From assembly GCF_905475395.1 (NCBI RefSeq), contig NC_058338.1, positions 92,117,435-92,181,434 of the forward strand: 64,000 nt of DNA, written 5' to 3'. Shown piece by piece: positions 1 to 12,095 of this stretch; within the stretch, counting starts at the first letter, position 1; every line of letters begins with the position of its first letter. The notes under the pieces are model-generated. The model worked only from the letters and a program-made list of their open reading frames with translations, searched no databases and was not told the origin of the DNA. The DNA comes from Chrysoperla carnea. Lineage: Eukaryota; Arthropoda; Insecta; Neuroptera; Chrysopidae. A program made the position numbers and the translations under genes.

Positions 1-1432
1 TGAAATAATTATTATATTTGTTATTGAACTAAATAACTTTTAATATTAAATACTAAATAAATAAAAAATTGTTATGTATATGACAAGATTTTATATATAC
101 GTGTATTAATAGGCCGGTTTATTTTAAATTTCATTAAAAATTCATATATTTTATTAAAGGTACGAATAAACATTTATATTACGTATTAATAACATTAATT
201 TCATATATTTTATCTAATCAAAATTCATTATTTATATGATTTTTGTTTATGTATATCACTGATTAAGTACACTGGATGGTATTTAAAATGAAACAAAAAT
301 CAACCCTTATAAACAAATTATTTTTACAGTAGTAGAGAAGGTTCGTGTTTTTTTTTTTTTTAATTCATTGTTTATACCGTTATAACATAGTAAAAAATAT
401 AAATACTGTTCAAAAATACTTTAGTTAAAAGTAAAAAATATTTAAAATAGAGAATAATTTTGAGATGTTTAAACGCAGTCCTTTTGGCGCTCTCTGTTGA
501 TGACGTATTAATATGTGAGCTGTCAATTGCTGACAGTTCAATGTATAGTTTACACTTTAAAAAATGAATTCACACACGTTATTATTAAGTTTTCTAATAA
601 AAAGCCGTAGAATAATATAAGTAACTCAATGTAATACCATACAAAATATAAGTAATTAATACCATACAGTTTGTCAACAAATTTGACAAGCCACATACTA
701 TGACGTCACGTCCATTTTAAAATTTGAATTTCCGCTTTATAAATTTGAATTTATCTCACTGAATTTGTACTTTTATTAAGTAATACTAAGTAATTAAAAA
801 GCTATTAATTACTAAAATAATGGTTTATTTGAATTGTCCACCCAATAAAGTTACAGAAAAAAAATATTTGAACCTTTAAATTTCATGAATATTCCCTATT
901 ATTCTTAAAATCATTTTGATGCAATTGTAAAAGTCAGTTGGAAAAATCCTGCGAGTATAATAACAAAATATAAAAAAACGAAAAAATAAAATTATCGCCA
1001 ATATAATATTGATAATTATGTTTTAGGTGATTTTTATCCGTAGTGGAGCAATATTTTTTTAAATATGTAGGTAATATTGTGGATTCGAAAGGTTTTTTAA
1101 AAGCTCTATCTTGAAAACTACAAATTTGGTATTCATTTCGACAGAATTTTCGTTATCCATGAGTCTTAATTATCCTAAGAAATAGTTTTTCATAGAGTTT
1201 GGTTACAAAGTACTTTTCTCGATTTTAATTATTATATAACCCAGTTTACGATATATCATTTCTATCCAATTCTATTGGGAAAATCACTATTGACGACAAG
1301 TAATCAATATAGCAGTCGTAAGCAGGCTTAAAACTTATATAAAAAAGAGAAGGCCTATGAAATAGCTATACCAATAAAAGAGTGGACATATATATTTAGT
1401 GACAACAAAGAAACAAATGAATAAAACCGCTT
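1..1432. other. AT-rich noncoding DNA, no gene seen
   Basis: Very AT-rich sequence with stop codons in all frames and homopolymer runs. I see no conserved coding segment, RNA gene or element border. Confidence 0.6.
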
Positions 1433-1832
1433 GCATTTTGCTAAAACCTCATGGAATGTGTTTCTTAGGTGTCAAATATCATTAGTAACGTATGAGTTAG
1501 TGGCGCAAATGTTTCTATTTGTTAATAAACAATAAATTGTTAATTCAATGAAACGGTTTATGTTAAAGTTGACTTACAAAATTAATAAATAGGCAACTTG
1601 AATTACGTATACGTTATACATGTATAATAGTTTTCGATTATTTGACAAACACTTAACATTTACGTCTTACAAGTTGTCTATTTACTTATTTATTAAGTGA
1701 ACATTGATCGTTTCATTGAATTAAAATTTTTTTTGTTTAATAACAAATAGAAACATTTGCACCACTAACTCATGTCATACCAATAAAATTTGACACCTAA
1801 GAAACACAGTCCATGAGGGTTTAGCAAAATGC
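1433..1832. mobile_element. Foldback (long inverted repeat) element, about 400 bp
   Basis: The left arm starts GCATTTTGCTAAAACCTCAT and the right end is its reverse complement (ATGAGGGTTTAGCAAAATGC). The arms pair for roughly 120 bp each with scattered mismatches, including the blocks around GTGTTTCTTAGGTGTCAAAT and GAGTTAGTGGCGCAAATG. The centre is AT-rich and has no coding capacity. This fits a non-autonomous foldback/MITE-like DNA element; no target duplication was established, so the superfamily is unknown. Confidence 0.75.
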
Positions 1833-3845
1833 GCGCAGTTTCTTTCATTTTCCTCCATTAGTCGATTTTTGTAACATTTTTTACTGTACTAATTGGAAAA
1901 GTATTACTGTAAATTATCATTGTTTCTTAATATCCTTCTTTCTATTTAATTATTCAATGCCTGCTGAGACCTAGTTTAAGCCCGTTTTCGTAATTCTATT
2001 GTAAGCTACCCTCCTTCGATAAAATTATTTTCCAAAAACTTCAATTTTGTGTTTGAACCTAAATTTAATTTAACTAAAATTTACAATAAATTTTTAACAG
2101 ATAGATAACTACATGAAACTTTAGTGGAAGCGGTGGTTAAAATAAAAATTAATAACATTCGATATAATCCTTTCTTCTTAGTCAATGATTGTTTGTATTA
2201 CAGATAAAAATAAAACAGGCATAAAATAGTCTAAAATAAAACTTAATTTTTCATTTCCAATGTTATCTCAGTTTTCTTCATCGCCAATCTATTTATGTTT
2301 TGTCAATTTATTATTTTTTATAGGTGTGTAAAATGACTATATTTTTTATTTGTGGGTTTTTGAAAACATTACAGGTTATAAATAATTTGACTATAATTAA
2401 TTATTATAACAAGTGAGAATAACAATTAGTTCTTATCTGGTTGTCAAAAAATATTTCTTTAAGTGCAAATTTGTGTTTTATTTCAACAACTATATTATTC
2501 ATGGATATCCATAACTGCCTTAAAAATTAGACTTCGGTGGTGGCAGCTTTACCGTCTACGTAACCAAAATCAACCAAGGACTTTTGGGTCTTTAACAATT
2601 TCTTTATATATCCGTATTAGATTTGCATAATAAATATAAAGTACACTCCTTGTTGTAAATAAACTACACTTGTCAAAAAATTCTACAAAATAGAAAAATT
2701 TTTAATTAATTTTAAAGTGGTTCGGCCGTTAAATGTTTAGACAACTAGTAAGCTAGGCAATTTTTATGACTTAAATGTAATAAAATGCTCTAAAAATATC
2801 GTAAACTAGGCAATTTGTATTACTTAAATGTAATAAAATGCTCTAAAAATATCGTTAAATCGTCAAAAACCAAAGTTTTATTTACGTTTTCTTTTTGAAA
2901 AGCGCCGTAAGATAATGTTTTTTTGCAACTGTGATAAATTTAAAGATGATGAAAACTTTTTTGAACCTTAATCACCGATTAATTTTTGTACAATTATTGT
3001 GAGTTCTTCCATAAGGTACTATGTTAAAAATCAAAATTTTAAAATGAAATCATTCAAAAAGCCGTACTACCTTAATTTCCAATCAATGAGTTGATTCATT
3101 TCAATGCTACTTCTCTATTTTAAAGTTTGTTGAAAATCTGGTAAGCCGTTTGGTTCAAATTGATATCCTTTGAATTAAATTATGGCCTAATTTCAGTAAG
3201 TAGAATTGAACTTAACCACTTTCAATTTCAAAATTCAATTTGAAAAAACTCAAAAAAATGTTTTACCTTTTTAAATTTCAAGCAAATTTAAATCCCTTTT
3301 TTAAAAGAAGAAATTTTTAGAATGACTTTAATTTAATTTTAAATATAATAGAGCCACTAGTAAACTTTAAGCAAAACTCAAAAAAAATCATTAATTTCTC
3401 TATAATCCCTGTAAATCTTCACAGGATTTTTACTTGAAACTTCTATTTACCGAATTTCTAAGTTAAAATACACAGGAGTGAAATACATATACTAAATATG
3501 GCTACATAGGATTAAATATTATTTACTTAACTCTTAATTAATTTAGGAATCTTTAAATTAGTAGAAGTGAAATTAAATCAAAATAGCAAATTCTATTTTA
3601 CAAAACAATTAAAAATTCTAGAAAAATAAAACAAAAAGAAATCGTTCTGCTTTAAAAATCCAAGTAAAGTTTTTTCACCGGGATTATCTTATTTGCGCAA
3701 AAAAAAAATATTATTATAACAGTGATTCGTGAGTTAATTTTACATAAAAAAGGTACTGTACAAAATATCCCTAGAAGCAATATTTCTCAAGATATTTGGT
3801 TGAAAAAATATATTTAAAAAAATAAAGAAAATATTTATATTATTA
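1833..3845. other. AT-rich noncoding DNA
   Basis: No coding region recognised. The only structure noted is a two-unit tandem duplication near 2754-2860, listed separately. Confidence 0.55.
2754..2860. repeat. Two-copy tandem repeat, 53-bp period
   Basis: The unit beginning TAGGCAATTTTTATGACTTA recurs 53 bp downstream as TAGGCAATTTGTATTACTTA. Both are followed by the same AAATGTAATAAAATGCTC and TAAAAATATCGT blocks. Only two units are present. Confidence 0.8.
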
Positions 3846-4192
3846 CTAGAGTGATACCCACCCGCTTCGCTGGGTTTAAAAGTAAAGATTGACTAAAATG
3901 TATAATAGTCATAATTATTCATTGAGTATATCAGAAAAGATGGCCGTGAAATATTTTATAATGACTATTTTTATAGAAATCTGTAATTTATGGTAATGTC
4001 AAATTAAAATAATTTTCAAATTTTTTTTTTTTTTATTAATATATCTTTATAAATTATGTCTCATGTGTTATTCTGATATATCAACTATATTGTTGTACAA
4101 TTCCGTTAAGAACTCTTCGCTAGTTTTAGCGTGAAAGCGTAACAAACAAACAAACAAACATGCTTACTTTCGCATTTTATAATATATAGAGA
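3846..4192 (-). mobile_element. Non-autonomous Helitron-like element
   Basis: Read on the minus strand the element begins TCTCTATATATTATAAAATG after a host A and ends GGGTGGGTATCACTCTAG before a host T. This is the A|TC...CTAG|T border rule of Helitrons. A short stem (ACCC/GGGT around GCGAAGC) lies just upstream of CTAG. No terminal inverted repeats or target duplication are seen, as expected. A relative in the opposite orientation lies at 34381-34776; both have the GTTTGTTTGTTACGCTTTC block near the 5' end. There is no Rep/helicase coding sequence. Confidence 0.7.
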
Positions 4193-5268
4193 TTATCTTT
4201 TTGATATTTCTCGTATGGTAGAGTAAACGAACTTCCGAAATTTCTTCCTTTCTCTCTTTTTATTTTATAATATAACTAAAACTGCCAAAAACTTATAGTT
4301 TACGAGATATTTGACAAGTACCTTGCATCTGAATAAAGATAATCCCGATGAAAAAATTTCATTTACATTTTCTAAGCAGAAAAACCTTTTAATACGGGTA
4401 GGTACGTTTTATCTATTTCATGTACTAATCAAATGTTTTGTCGAAAATAATACATCTGCAAATCAAAAAAGAGGAACTATCGAATAATAGCGAGGTCAAT
4501 TTCCAAAAATATTCTCAATGTTCTTTCACAAAAAATCTCAAACTAATTATATAAATCTATAATTGCTTTGTTCACAATAGCGGTGTTTAAACCTTGAAAA
4601 ATGTCATTCTTGATCTGAAAAAAAAAAATGCTCTACTTAGATCAAACTGATATGCCTAGTAAATTCATCATAAAAGAATGGTATCAATTATAAACAATTC
4701 ACGCACATACAAAAAATATCATATTTATTAATTAATTAGAAATAAATTAATTAATTTATACATTAATCATTAATTTTATAAATTAATATGTACATATAAA
4801 TAATTATTAAATATATTGAGAAGAGAATTAGTTAATTAAATGACAAATCGCGTATGGAATTATAATATATATTTTTAATACTTGGAATTATTTATTGATT
4901 TATTTTATTTAAAAAAAAAATAGTGTTAAATAGTTGTAAAAAAAATATGGTTCACGGATAATTGTAGGGTGGTTCCGTTTTGAAAGTAATATGTTGTCGA
5001 CACTGATTAATTGGAAAACCTACTTTTAAAATTTTCGAAAAAAAAACCATTCGTTATTTTATTACTTACATCTATGAGTCACTTAAATAACTAATGGATA
5101 AGTATTTTAAGTCATTTTAGAAATCTGTTTAAGTGAGAAATAAAAAAAATCTATTCGAAAAATCGAACATGCCTCTATAAATCGTTAGCCTTTCCTTAAC
5201 TTATGAGAATAGTTCAAAAATAGGGGAAAAAACTGGCTCAAATGATTTTAAAATGCGCTGGAAGTAAT
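4193..5268. other. Noncoding, with a piece of an unclassified repeat
   Basis: No gene seen. The stretch around 4966-5050 (GGGTGGTTCCGTTTTGAAAG, then ACTGATTAA and CCTACTTTTAAAATTTTCG) recurs diverged at 7800-7880, so it is interspersed repeat. Confidence 0.5.
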
Positions 5269-5840
5269 CTTTATACCATGTATATGAAATATACGAAGGT
5301 ATACTAAGTTTAGAAGTTTGTACCGCTTAAAAATATTGATACTATCAACAAAATTTTGGTATAGGTGTTCATAAAATCACCTAATAAGTCCATTTCCGGT
5401 TGCCTGTCTGTCTGTCTGTCTGTCGTCTGCCCGTTTGTCATCACGATTACTCAAAAACAAAAAGATATATCAAACTGAAATTTTTATAGCGTGCTTAGGG
5501 CGTAAAAAGTGAGACCGAGTTCGTAAATGAGCAACATAGGTCAATTTGGTTCTTGGGTCCGTAGGACTCATCTTGAAAACCGTTAGAGATAGAACATGAG
5601 TTAAAAAATATTCCTTATAAAAAAATAAACAACTTTTGTTTGAAACATTTTTTCGTAAACATCACTGTTTACCCATGAGAGCGCAAATTAGGCGAAAATT
5701 GTATAGTATGTATTATATGGGAATATCAGCTATATATGTGTGACATGTATGTATGTGTAATGTGACAGAGTAATCAACACTGTCTATGCATAGTATTTGA
5801 ACAATTAACTCAATCAATTGTTTGTTTTCACTTGTTTTTT
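5269..5840 (+). repeat. R1 interspersed repeat, nearly full-length copy
   Basis: Starts with the R1 terminal motif TTATACCATGTATATGAAAT and ends CAATTGTTTGTTTTCACTTG. Between them are the R1 landmarks in order: AAATCACCTAATAAGTCCAT, a GTCT/GTCC microsatellite, CACGATTACTCAAAAACAAA, GGGTCCGTAGGACTCATC, CCGTTAGAGATAGAACA, and TTGTTTGAAACATTTTTTCG. No long reading frame is conserved among copies. The class is unknown; it is probably non-autonomous. Confidence 0.75.
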
Positions 5841-5879
5841 TTAATTCTTTTTGCTTTCGAAAAACCTATTTTCGTTGTT

Positions 5880-6300
5880 TTTTGGTGTGTATCTTGTAAA
5901 CAATTATAGATAGAACAAAAAATTAAATGCAAAAAATGTTCCTCATAAAAAACTGAACATCTTTTGTTTGAAACACTTTTACGTAAACATCATTGTTTAA
6001 GCGTGACGGCGCAAATTAGAACAAAACTTTGTTGCCCAACTATAAAAGATAGGGAGTTGCAAATTCGCAGGTAACTTCAACTAGTAGCCTTGTAAAAGAT
6101 TTTCGAAAAACAAAAGCAACATTCTAAAATATACTTTCGAAAACTTTTGAAAATTAAACAAATGATAAACGAAAGGCTGCCATAATTGAGTTGGTTTAAT
6201 ACCTAATAATAACTAGTAAAAGATTCTCGAAAAAACGAAAAAAATAAAAAATTCCTTCGAATATTTCCGAATAAGTTTTCGCAAGCCAAAATGGCGGCCT
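5880..6300 (+). repeat. R1-related repeat, diverged longer variant
   Basis: Shares the AGATAGAACAAAA, AAAAAATGTTCCT and CTTTTGTTTGAAACA blocks of R1. It then continues into a segment (TAAAAGATAGGGAGTTGCAAA, CTTGTAAAAGATTTTCGAAA) not present in short copies but found again in the copy at 46.7-47.4 kb. Confidence 0.55.
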
Positions 6301-7116
6301 TTTGTCTTGGTTGGATCCTTCTTTTAACTTCACTTGCATGTATATCCTCGAATTTTGCAATCAATATTTCAACCACAGTTTCCGATTAAGCTGAAATGTT
6401 GCATGCATAATAAGTAAATCAGATGCAATGCATTTTTATGGTAAGTATGACCTGATTTTATCATCGCTTCCACCATATTTAATATACATACATATATTTC
6501 ATACCCTGTTATATATGAAATATTTATCAAGGTATATTAATTTTAGTGCCAAATTTGAAAGCTTAGAAATGTTGATGATATGAACAAAATTTTGGTACAG
6601 GTGTTCGCTTTCGTATCTGGCCACAGCGTTAAACCTAAAAGGCCTTTTTCATTGAAAAGAAAATCATTTGACACAAATTTTAGTGTATTTACATTCCAAA
6701 CCTACTTGTGCTAAAAATGACCTTTGACAGCCACAATTTCGAAATTTAATCGATAGAATTGGTTCGTCTTTTGAAGGAGTAAAAATCGAGAGAAACTAAT
6801 TTTTGAATGTTTTGAAATTAGTGAAATTATAGCAAATTGGTTTGAAACAAGTAAAAACAAACAATTAACTGAGTTAATTGGTGAAATACCATGTATAGAA
6901 TGCAATAATGATACATTTTTAAGTCGCATTTCCCCCGAAAGCTAACGTTTTTCGAAAAAATATTTTAAACAAAAATTATTAATGTTTTATGAAGAGAGAA
7001 CTTTCTTATATAAATTGCTATTTCTTACTGTTATTCTATTTCTTACCGTTTAGGATCTAAATTGACTATTAAAGAAATCCAAAGAACTTGGTCCATTCTG
7101 ATGTCAGAATTTTTAT
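6301..7116. other. Mosaic of repeat fragments, no gene
   Basis: Contains a reverse match (GGTAAGTATGACCTGATTTT...CATCGCTTCCACCATATTTA) to 33.7 kb, an R1 head at about 6500-6610, and an R1 tail in reverse at about 6849-6895. The block TATTTCTTACCGTTTAGGATC also recurs near 60.1 kb. Confidence 0.5.
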
Positions 7117-7620
7117 ACCATGTATATATAAAATATACATAGTATATTAAGGTTAGTCCCAAGTTTGTAAAGCTTAAAAATAATGATGCTACGAAAAAAA
7201 TTTTGTAATAGGTTTTCATAAAATCACCTAATTAGTCCATTTCCGGTTGTCCGTCCGTCCGTCTGTATACACGATAACTCAAAAACGAAAAAAAGATATC
7301 GAGTTGAAATTTTTACAGCGTACTCAGGACGTAAAAAGTGAGGTCAAGTTCGTAAATGAGCATCATAACTCAATTGGGTCTTGGATCCGTAGGACCCATC
7401 TTGTAAACCGTTAGAGATAGAACAAAAGTTTAAATGTAAAAAATGTTCCTTATCAAAAATTAAACAACTTTTGTTTAAAACATTTTTTCGTAAACATCAC
7501 TGTTTACCCGTGAGGGCGCCAATTAGGCGGAAATTTTATAATATGTACTATGCATTGTACTGACTATGCATGGTATTTCAACAATTAACTCATTCAATTG
7601 TTTGTTTTCACTTGTTTTAA
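7117..7620 (+). repeat. R1 interspersed repeat copy
   Basis: Runs from TTATACCATGTATATATAAA to CAATTGTTTGTTTTCACTTG and has the GTCC microsatellite, the palindrome region GGATCCGTAGGACCCATC and the other R1 landmarks. It is shorter than the 5.3 kb copy because the segment after TATAATATGTACTATG is deleted. Confidence 0.75.
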
Positions 7621-8159
7621 AGTAATTTTTTGATTAGTTAGCTACAAAAAAAGATATTTAGGTGAAGAGATTAAAATGGCCCACTCTGTAGATATTTTTA
7701 ATACTTGAAATTATATTTATGAAAAATTTATAAAAATTTATTGTTTTTATTTTTATAAAGATATAGTGTTAAAAAGAATTAGTGATATGGATAATTCTCT
7801 GGGGTGGTTCACTTTTGAAAGTAAAATGCATTATTATCAACAGTGATTAATGAAAGACCTACTTTTTAAATTTTCAAAAAAAATACGAATGTATTGTGTT
7901 ACTTTATATAGTCACTTTTATCTAATATCCTGTGGTTATGAAACAACACAAAATGTCTCCTCGACCTCAAATTAATCATTTAAAGCTATAAGTATTATAT
8001 ATATTATAGAAATAATTTTACCCTCGATTTACAAGGGTAAAACAAAAGTTAATATTAATTTTTTATTTTGATTCAGCCAGTTATACCCTGTATATAAAAA
8101 TATGTATACAGCATATTGTGAATGTTAGAAAAATATGAGGTAGAAAAAAACTTGCATGA
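7621..8159. other. AT-rich repeat-derived noncoding DNA
   Basis: Holds the 7800-7880 relative of the repeat at 4.97 kb and an R1-like terminal hairpin near 8090 (TTATACCCTGTATAT). No coding evidence. Confidence 0.45.
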
Positions 8160-9237
8160 ATCGTAAAACTTATGAATCATTTTAAATTTCGTTTCTACAA
8201 AATCATTTTCCAATTTTCGTCCATACGATACTTTTGAGTAAATTTTTTTATACGATTTACTTTTTTAAAATTCTAAAAAATCGATTTTTTAGTTTAAAGC
8301 CAAAGTTTACCTGATTTTCGGGAAAAAAGATTAAAAATCGCTTAAATATGAGATATTTATCAATTTTTAATTTAAATTTTGAATATTTTTGAAAATTATA
8401 TACAAATAAAAAAATTAATGTTTTGTACTTCGTGACGTCATGTAAATTACAAATATTGATTTTTCTGATTGCAATAATCAAAAATATATGCTATTCTATA
8501 AAATGAGCCACATTTATCAATTTTTGTATTAAATTTAAGATATCTTTTGTAAATTTTAAGAATTACACAAAAAATCAATTTTACAAATATTTGATTTCAT
8601 CAAAATAAAACTAAAAATTAATTTTATCCTCACACACAGTCAATTTTTTGGAACTATGTTCCTTATCGCACGATATTTGCTGGCTGATGGAGAGTTAAAA
8701 CTGAAAAAAAAACTGCAACGGACACCAAAAAACGACGTCTAGATTACCTAGGAAGCTAAAATTTTTCAATCGATCAGTTGTCATGACTTTTGAGAAAATT
8801 GAAAATCTTTTTATAACTGTCAGTTAGTATTTTTTGTCAAAATTATGTTTTATCATTTAAAAAAATTGAGTTGTGAAAGTTATCAGAAGTTAAAGAAAAC
8901 AGAGATAATTTAAAGTAAGTGCGAGGAATTTTTATGTTATGTCATAATAAATATTCTAATCAAACCAAACGTAATGTACTCACATATTGGGTTGACTACT
9001 AAATTAGAAGTATGTCTTTTTTAAACTAATACTACAATTATTTCATACAGTAAAAACTAAAAGTAGCTAAATAATTAAATTCTTTAAAGAATCAAACAAG
9101 TATTTGACTTCTAAAATTTATGTCTTAAATTTTCAAAAAAAATATTGTAAATAAAAAAAGTAAGCGCTACATTAATAATGAACAAAGTCACGAAAGAAAT
9201 ATAGTTTCTACCAGGTCTCCCAAGACACCTCTCAATC
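8160..9237. repeat. Segmental duplication unit U, copy A
   Basis: Copy A of a local duplication; copy B is 9632-10212. They share AACTTATGAATCATTTTAAA at the left, a block beginning AAATTTTTCAATCGATCAGT in the middle, and GTCACGAAAG(A/G)AATATAG and ACACCTCTC at the right. Copy A holds about 500 bp (roughly 8245-8757) absent from copy B. No coding potential was recognised. Confidence 0.8.
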
Positions 9238-9269
9238 TTGACGCTACTAACAAAATTTTGGTATAAATA

Positions 9270-9630
9270 CTGTGTCCAAAAAATAAGATGACATTTGAAA
9301 TAAAAACTGCGCGCGTTTTTTGTGCATTATGAATTCCTTCCACCCGGCCAAACAGTCAACAAGGAATATTATTTGAACGTTATGCGTCATTTGCGTAACG
9401 CTATCTGCCTAAAAAGGCCGGAATTGTGGAAAGACAATTCATGGTTTTTACACCACAACAATACACCATCCCATACTGCACTCATATTTCGTGATCATTT
9501 CGTCAAAACTCAATCCATATTGTTCCGCAAATACCGTATTCCCCCGCTCTGGCGCCGTGAGACTTCTGGCTGTTCAGCAAGCTCAAGACCGCTCCGGGGA
9601 CACCGTTTTGATACGATAGAGGAGATTCAA
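9270..9630 (+). pseudogene. Mariner (Tc1/mariner) transposase relic, 3'-truncated
   Basis: The left TIR follows a TA (CTGTGTCCAAAAAATAAGAT). An internally deleted leader joins directly to the C-terminal half of a mellifera-type mariner transposase: YEFLPPGQTVNKEYYLNVMR, RPELWKDNSWFLHH, PSHTALIFRDHF, then a degraded RPLRGHRFDTIEEIQ. The catalytic HHDN motif reads HHNN, the N-terminal helix-turn-helix half is missing, and the right TIR is lost at the junction with repeat unit U at about 9631. The copy is inactive. It sits in an R1 fragment at the same position as the copy at 11063. Confidence 0.85.
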
Positions 9631-9631
9631 A

Positions 9632-10212
9632 ACTTATGAATCATTTTAAATTTCGTTTCTACAAAATCATTTTCCAATTTTCGTCCATACGATACTTTTG
9701 AGTAAATTTTTTTAAATCGAATTTTCTAAAATTTTTCAATCGATCAGTTGTCATGACTTTTGAGAAAATTGAAAATCTTTTTATAACTGTCAGTTTGTAT
9801 TTTTTGTCAAAATTATGTTTTATCATTTAAAAAAATTGAGTTGTGAAAATTATCAGAAGTTAAAGAAAACAGAGATAATTTAAAGTAAGTACGAGGAAAT
9901 TTATATGTTATGTCATAATAAATATTCTTATCAAACCAAACATAATGTACTCACATATTGGGTTGACTACTAAATCAGAAGTATGTCTTTTTTAAACTAA
10001 TACTACAATTATTTCATACAGTAAAAACTAAAAGAAGCTATACAATTAAATTATTTTACTAATCAAACAAGTATTTGACTTCTAAAATTAATACCTTAAA
10101 CTTTCAGAAAAATATCTTGTAAATAAAAAAAGTAAGCGCTACATTAATAATGAACAAAGTCACGAAAGGAATATAGTTTCTACCAGGTGTCCCATGACAC
10201 CTCTCGATCTTT
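9632..10212. repeat. Segmental duplication unit U, copy B
   Basis: A shorter copy of 8160-9237, highly similar over the shared blocks and lacking the internal 500 bp. Together they flank the truncated mariner/R1 piece, as if that piece had been inserted in, or carried along with, the duplication. Confidence 0.8.
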
Positions 10213-10958
10213 TTTTTTATAATAAAAACTTTTTATCTCTGAAAAAAATGTCCTTAAAACATTAAAATAAATTTTTTTTGGTTTTATATAGATACAGCAG
10301 AGGAAATCGTTTTCGACTGAAATGGTTTCCAAATTTAATTTCCTCATTTCTTTTATTATGTTTTTTTTTTTTTTAATTTTCTCATTTCTAAATTTATACC
10401 CATTTCCAGATTAACTTATGCCTCTTTAAACATGATAGGTAATATTCGCAATAATTCGCAATAAATAGCTTTCTCGAAAAATTCAAAAATTGACTTTATC
10501 CATTAATTTGAATTCAGACCTTTTCTGTTATCAGGAAGAGTTTTGATCAGGCTCTTAAACCATGGCCGTGTCCTTTAGACTCCATAGAGTGTTAATTATA
10601 AATTCTAATTAAATTTCGAAAACAAATAGTAAAAATAAAATTGATTATTAAATATTGATTGAATAAATATAAAAATGGTTGGTTGGTAAATAAATATAAA
10701 TCTTCTATATATTTATCAATCACATATCTTAAGTGTCAAAGATCAAAAATAAATATTAAACACGGCACGACAGACAAGTTAGAACAACACGATTATAGAT
10801 TCATACTCGTATTGTTATTATAAAATAAACAGGTGTGACAAATCAATAATAAATAACTAATCATTTGGGAGAAGCTATCTAGTTTAACTATTATGACTCT
10901 GAGATACCTTCTATGTATACAGGGTAGGTACTAATTAAGTTGCTTACATATGAAAAAC
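10213..10958. other. AT-rich noncoding DNA
   Basis: Homopolymer-rich sequence with no recognised gene or element border. Confidence 0.5.
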
Positions 10959-12095
10959 TTTTTATACCATGTATATGAAATATATCAAGGTATACTAAGA
11001 TAAGTACCAAGTTTGTAACGCTTAAAAATGTTGACGCTACGAACAAAACTTTGGTATACATACTGTGTCAAAAAATAAGGTGACATTTGAATTAAAAACT
11101 GCGCGCGTTTTTTGTGCATTATGAATTCCTTCCGCCCGGCCAAACAGTCAAAAAGGAATATTTGAACGTTATGCGTCATTTGCGTAACGTTATCCGCCTA
11201 AAAAGGCCGGAATTGTGAAAAGGCAATTCATGGTTTTTACACCACGACAAATAATACACCATCCCATACTGCACTCATATTTCGTGATCATTTCGTCAAA
11301 ACTCAACCCATATCGTTCCGCAACTACCGTATTCACCTGCTCTGGCGCCGTGCGGCTTCTGTCTGTTCAGTAAGCTCAAGACCGCTCCGGGGACACCGTT
11401 TTGATACGATAGAGGAGATTCAAGCCGCAGCGAAGACGGAACTGAAGGCAATCCCGGAAAGTGACTACAACCAGTGTTTCGAAGATTGGAAAATTCGTTG
11501 GCATAAGTGCATTGCATCGAGAGGGGATTGCTTTGAAGGGGACGAAATTGATTTGGAAGAATAAATTAAGAATTTTCAAAATAAATACAATGTCACCTTA
11601 TTTTTTGGGCACAGTACGTGTTCATAAAATCTCCTAATTAGTCTCTTTTCGGTTATCTGTCCGTCTGTCTGTCAACACGAGAGCTCAAAAACGAAAAGAG
11701 ATACCAAGCTGAAATTTTTATAGCGTGCTCAGGACATAAAAAGTGAGTCGAGTTCGTAAATGAGTCACATAGGTCAATTAGGTCTTGTAAACTGTTCAAG
11801 ATACAACAAATGTTTAAATGTAAAAAATATTTCTTACAAATAACTTAACAACTTTTGTTTAAAACATTTTTTTCTTAAACATCACTGTTTACCCGTGAGA
11901 GCGCAAATTAGACGCAAATCATATAGTATGTATTATATGGGAATATCAGTTAAGTGTGTGTGACATGTATATATGCATGTTTGGCTATCTTTCTTTACTT
12001 ATATGACATAAAAAAACAAACGATTGCGTAATCAACACTGTCTTTACATGGTATTTCAACTATTAATTCAATCCATTGTTTATTTTCACTTGTTT
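10959..12095 (+). repeat. R1 copy split by a mariner insertion
   Basis: The R1 head (TTTATACCATGTATATGAAA) runs to 11062, is interrupted by the mariner at 11063-11614, and resumes at 11615 with GTGTTCATAAAATC. It continues to the R1 tail ending ATTGTTTATTTTCACTTG. Removing the insert restores the normal R1 order seen at 15827. Confidence 0.8.
11063..11614 (+). mobile_element. Mariner deletion derivative with both TIRs
   Basis: Flanked by TA on both sides, with inverted ends CTGTGTCAAAAAATAAGGTG and CACCTTATTTTTTGGGCACAG. At 552 bp it is less than half of a full mariner (about 1.3 kb). The 5' half of the transposase is deleted and the rest is frameshifted. The C-terminus is still readable: ELKAIPESDYNQCFEDWKIR, WHKCIASRGDCFEGDEIDLE, then stop. 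It is non-autonomous and shares the internal deletion junction (AAAAACTGCGCGCGTTTTTT then GTGCATTATGAATTCC) with the relic at 9270. Confidence 0.9.

Noticed and set aside
5401-5430. Direct GTCT repeats considered as CRISPR or regulatory array
   Set aside because: They are the simple microsatellite found at the same place in every R1 copy; there are no spacers and the context is eukaryotic.
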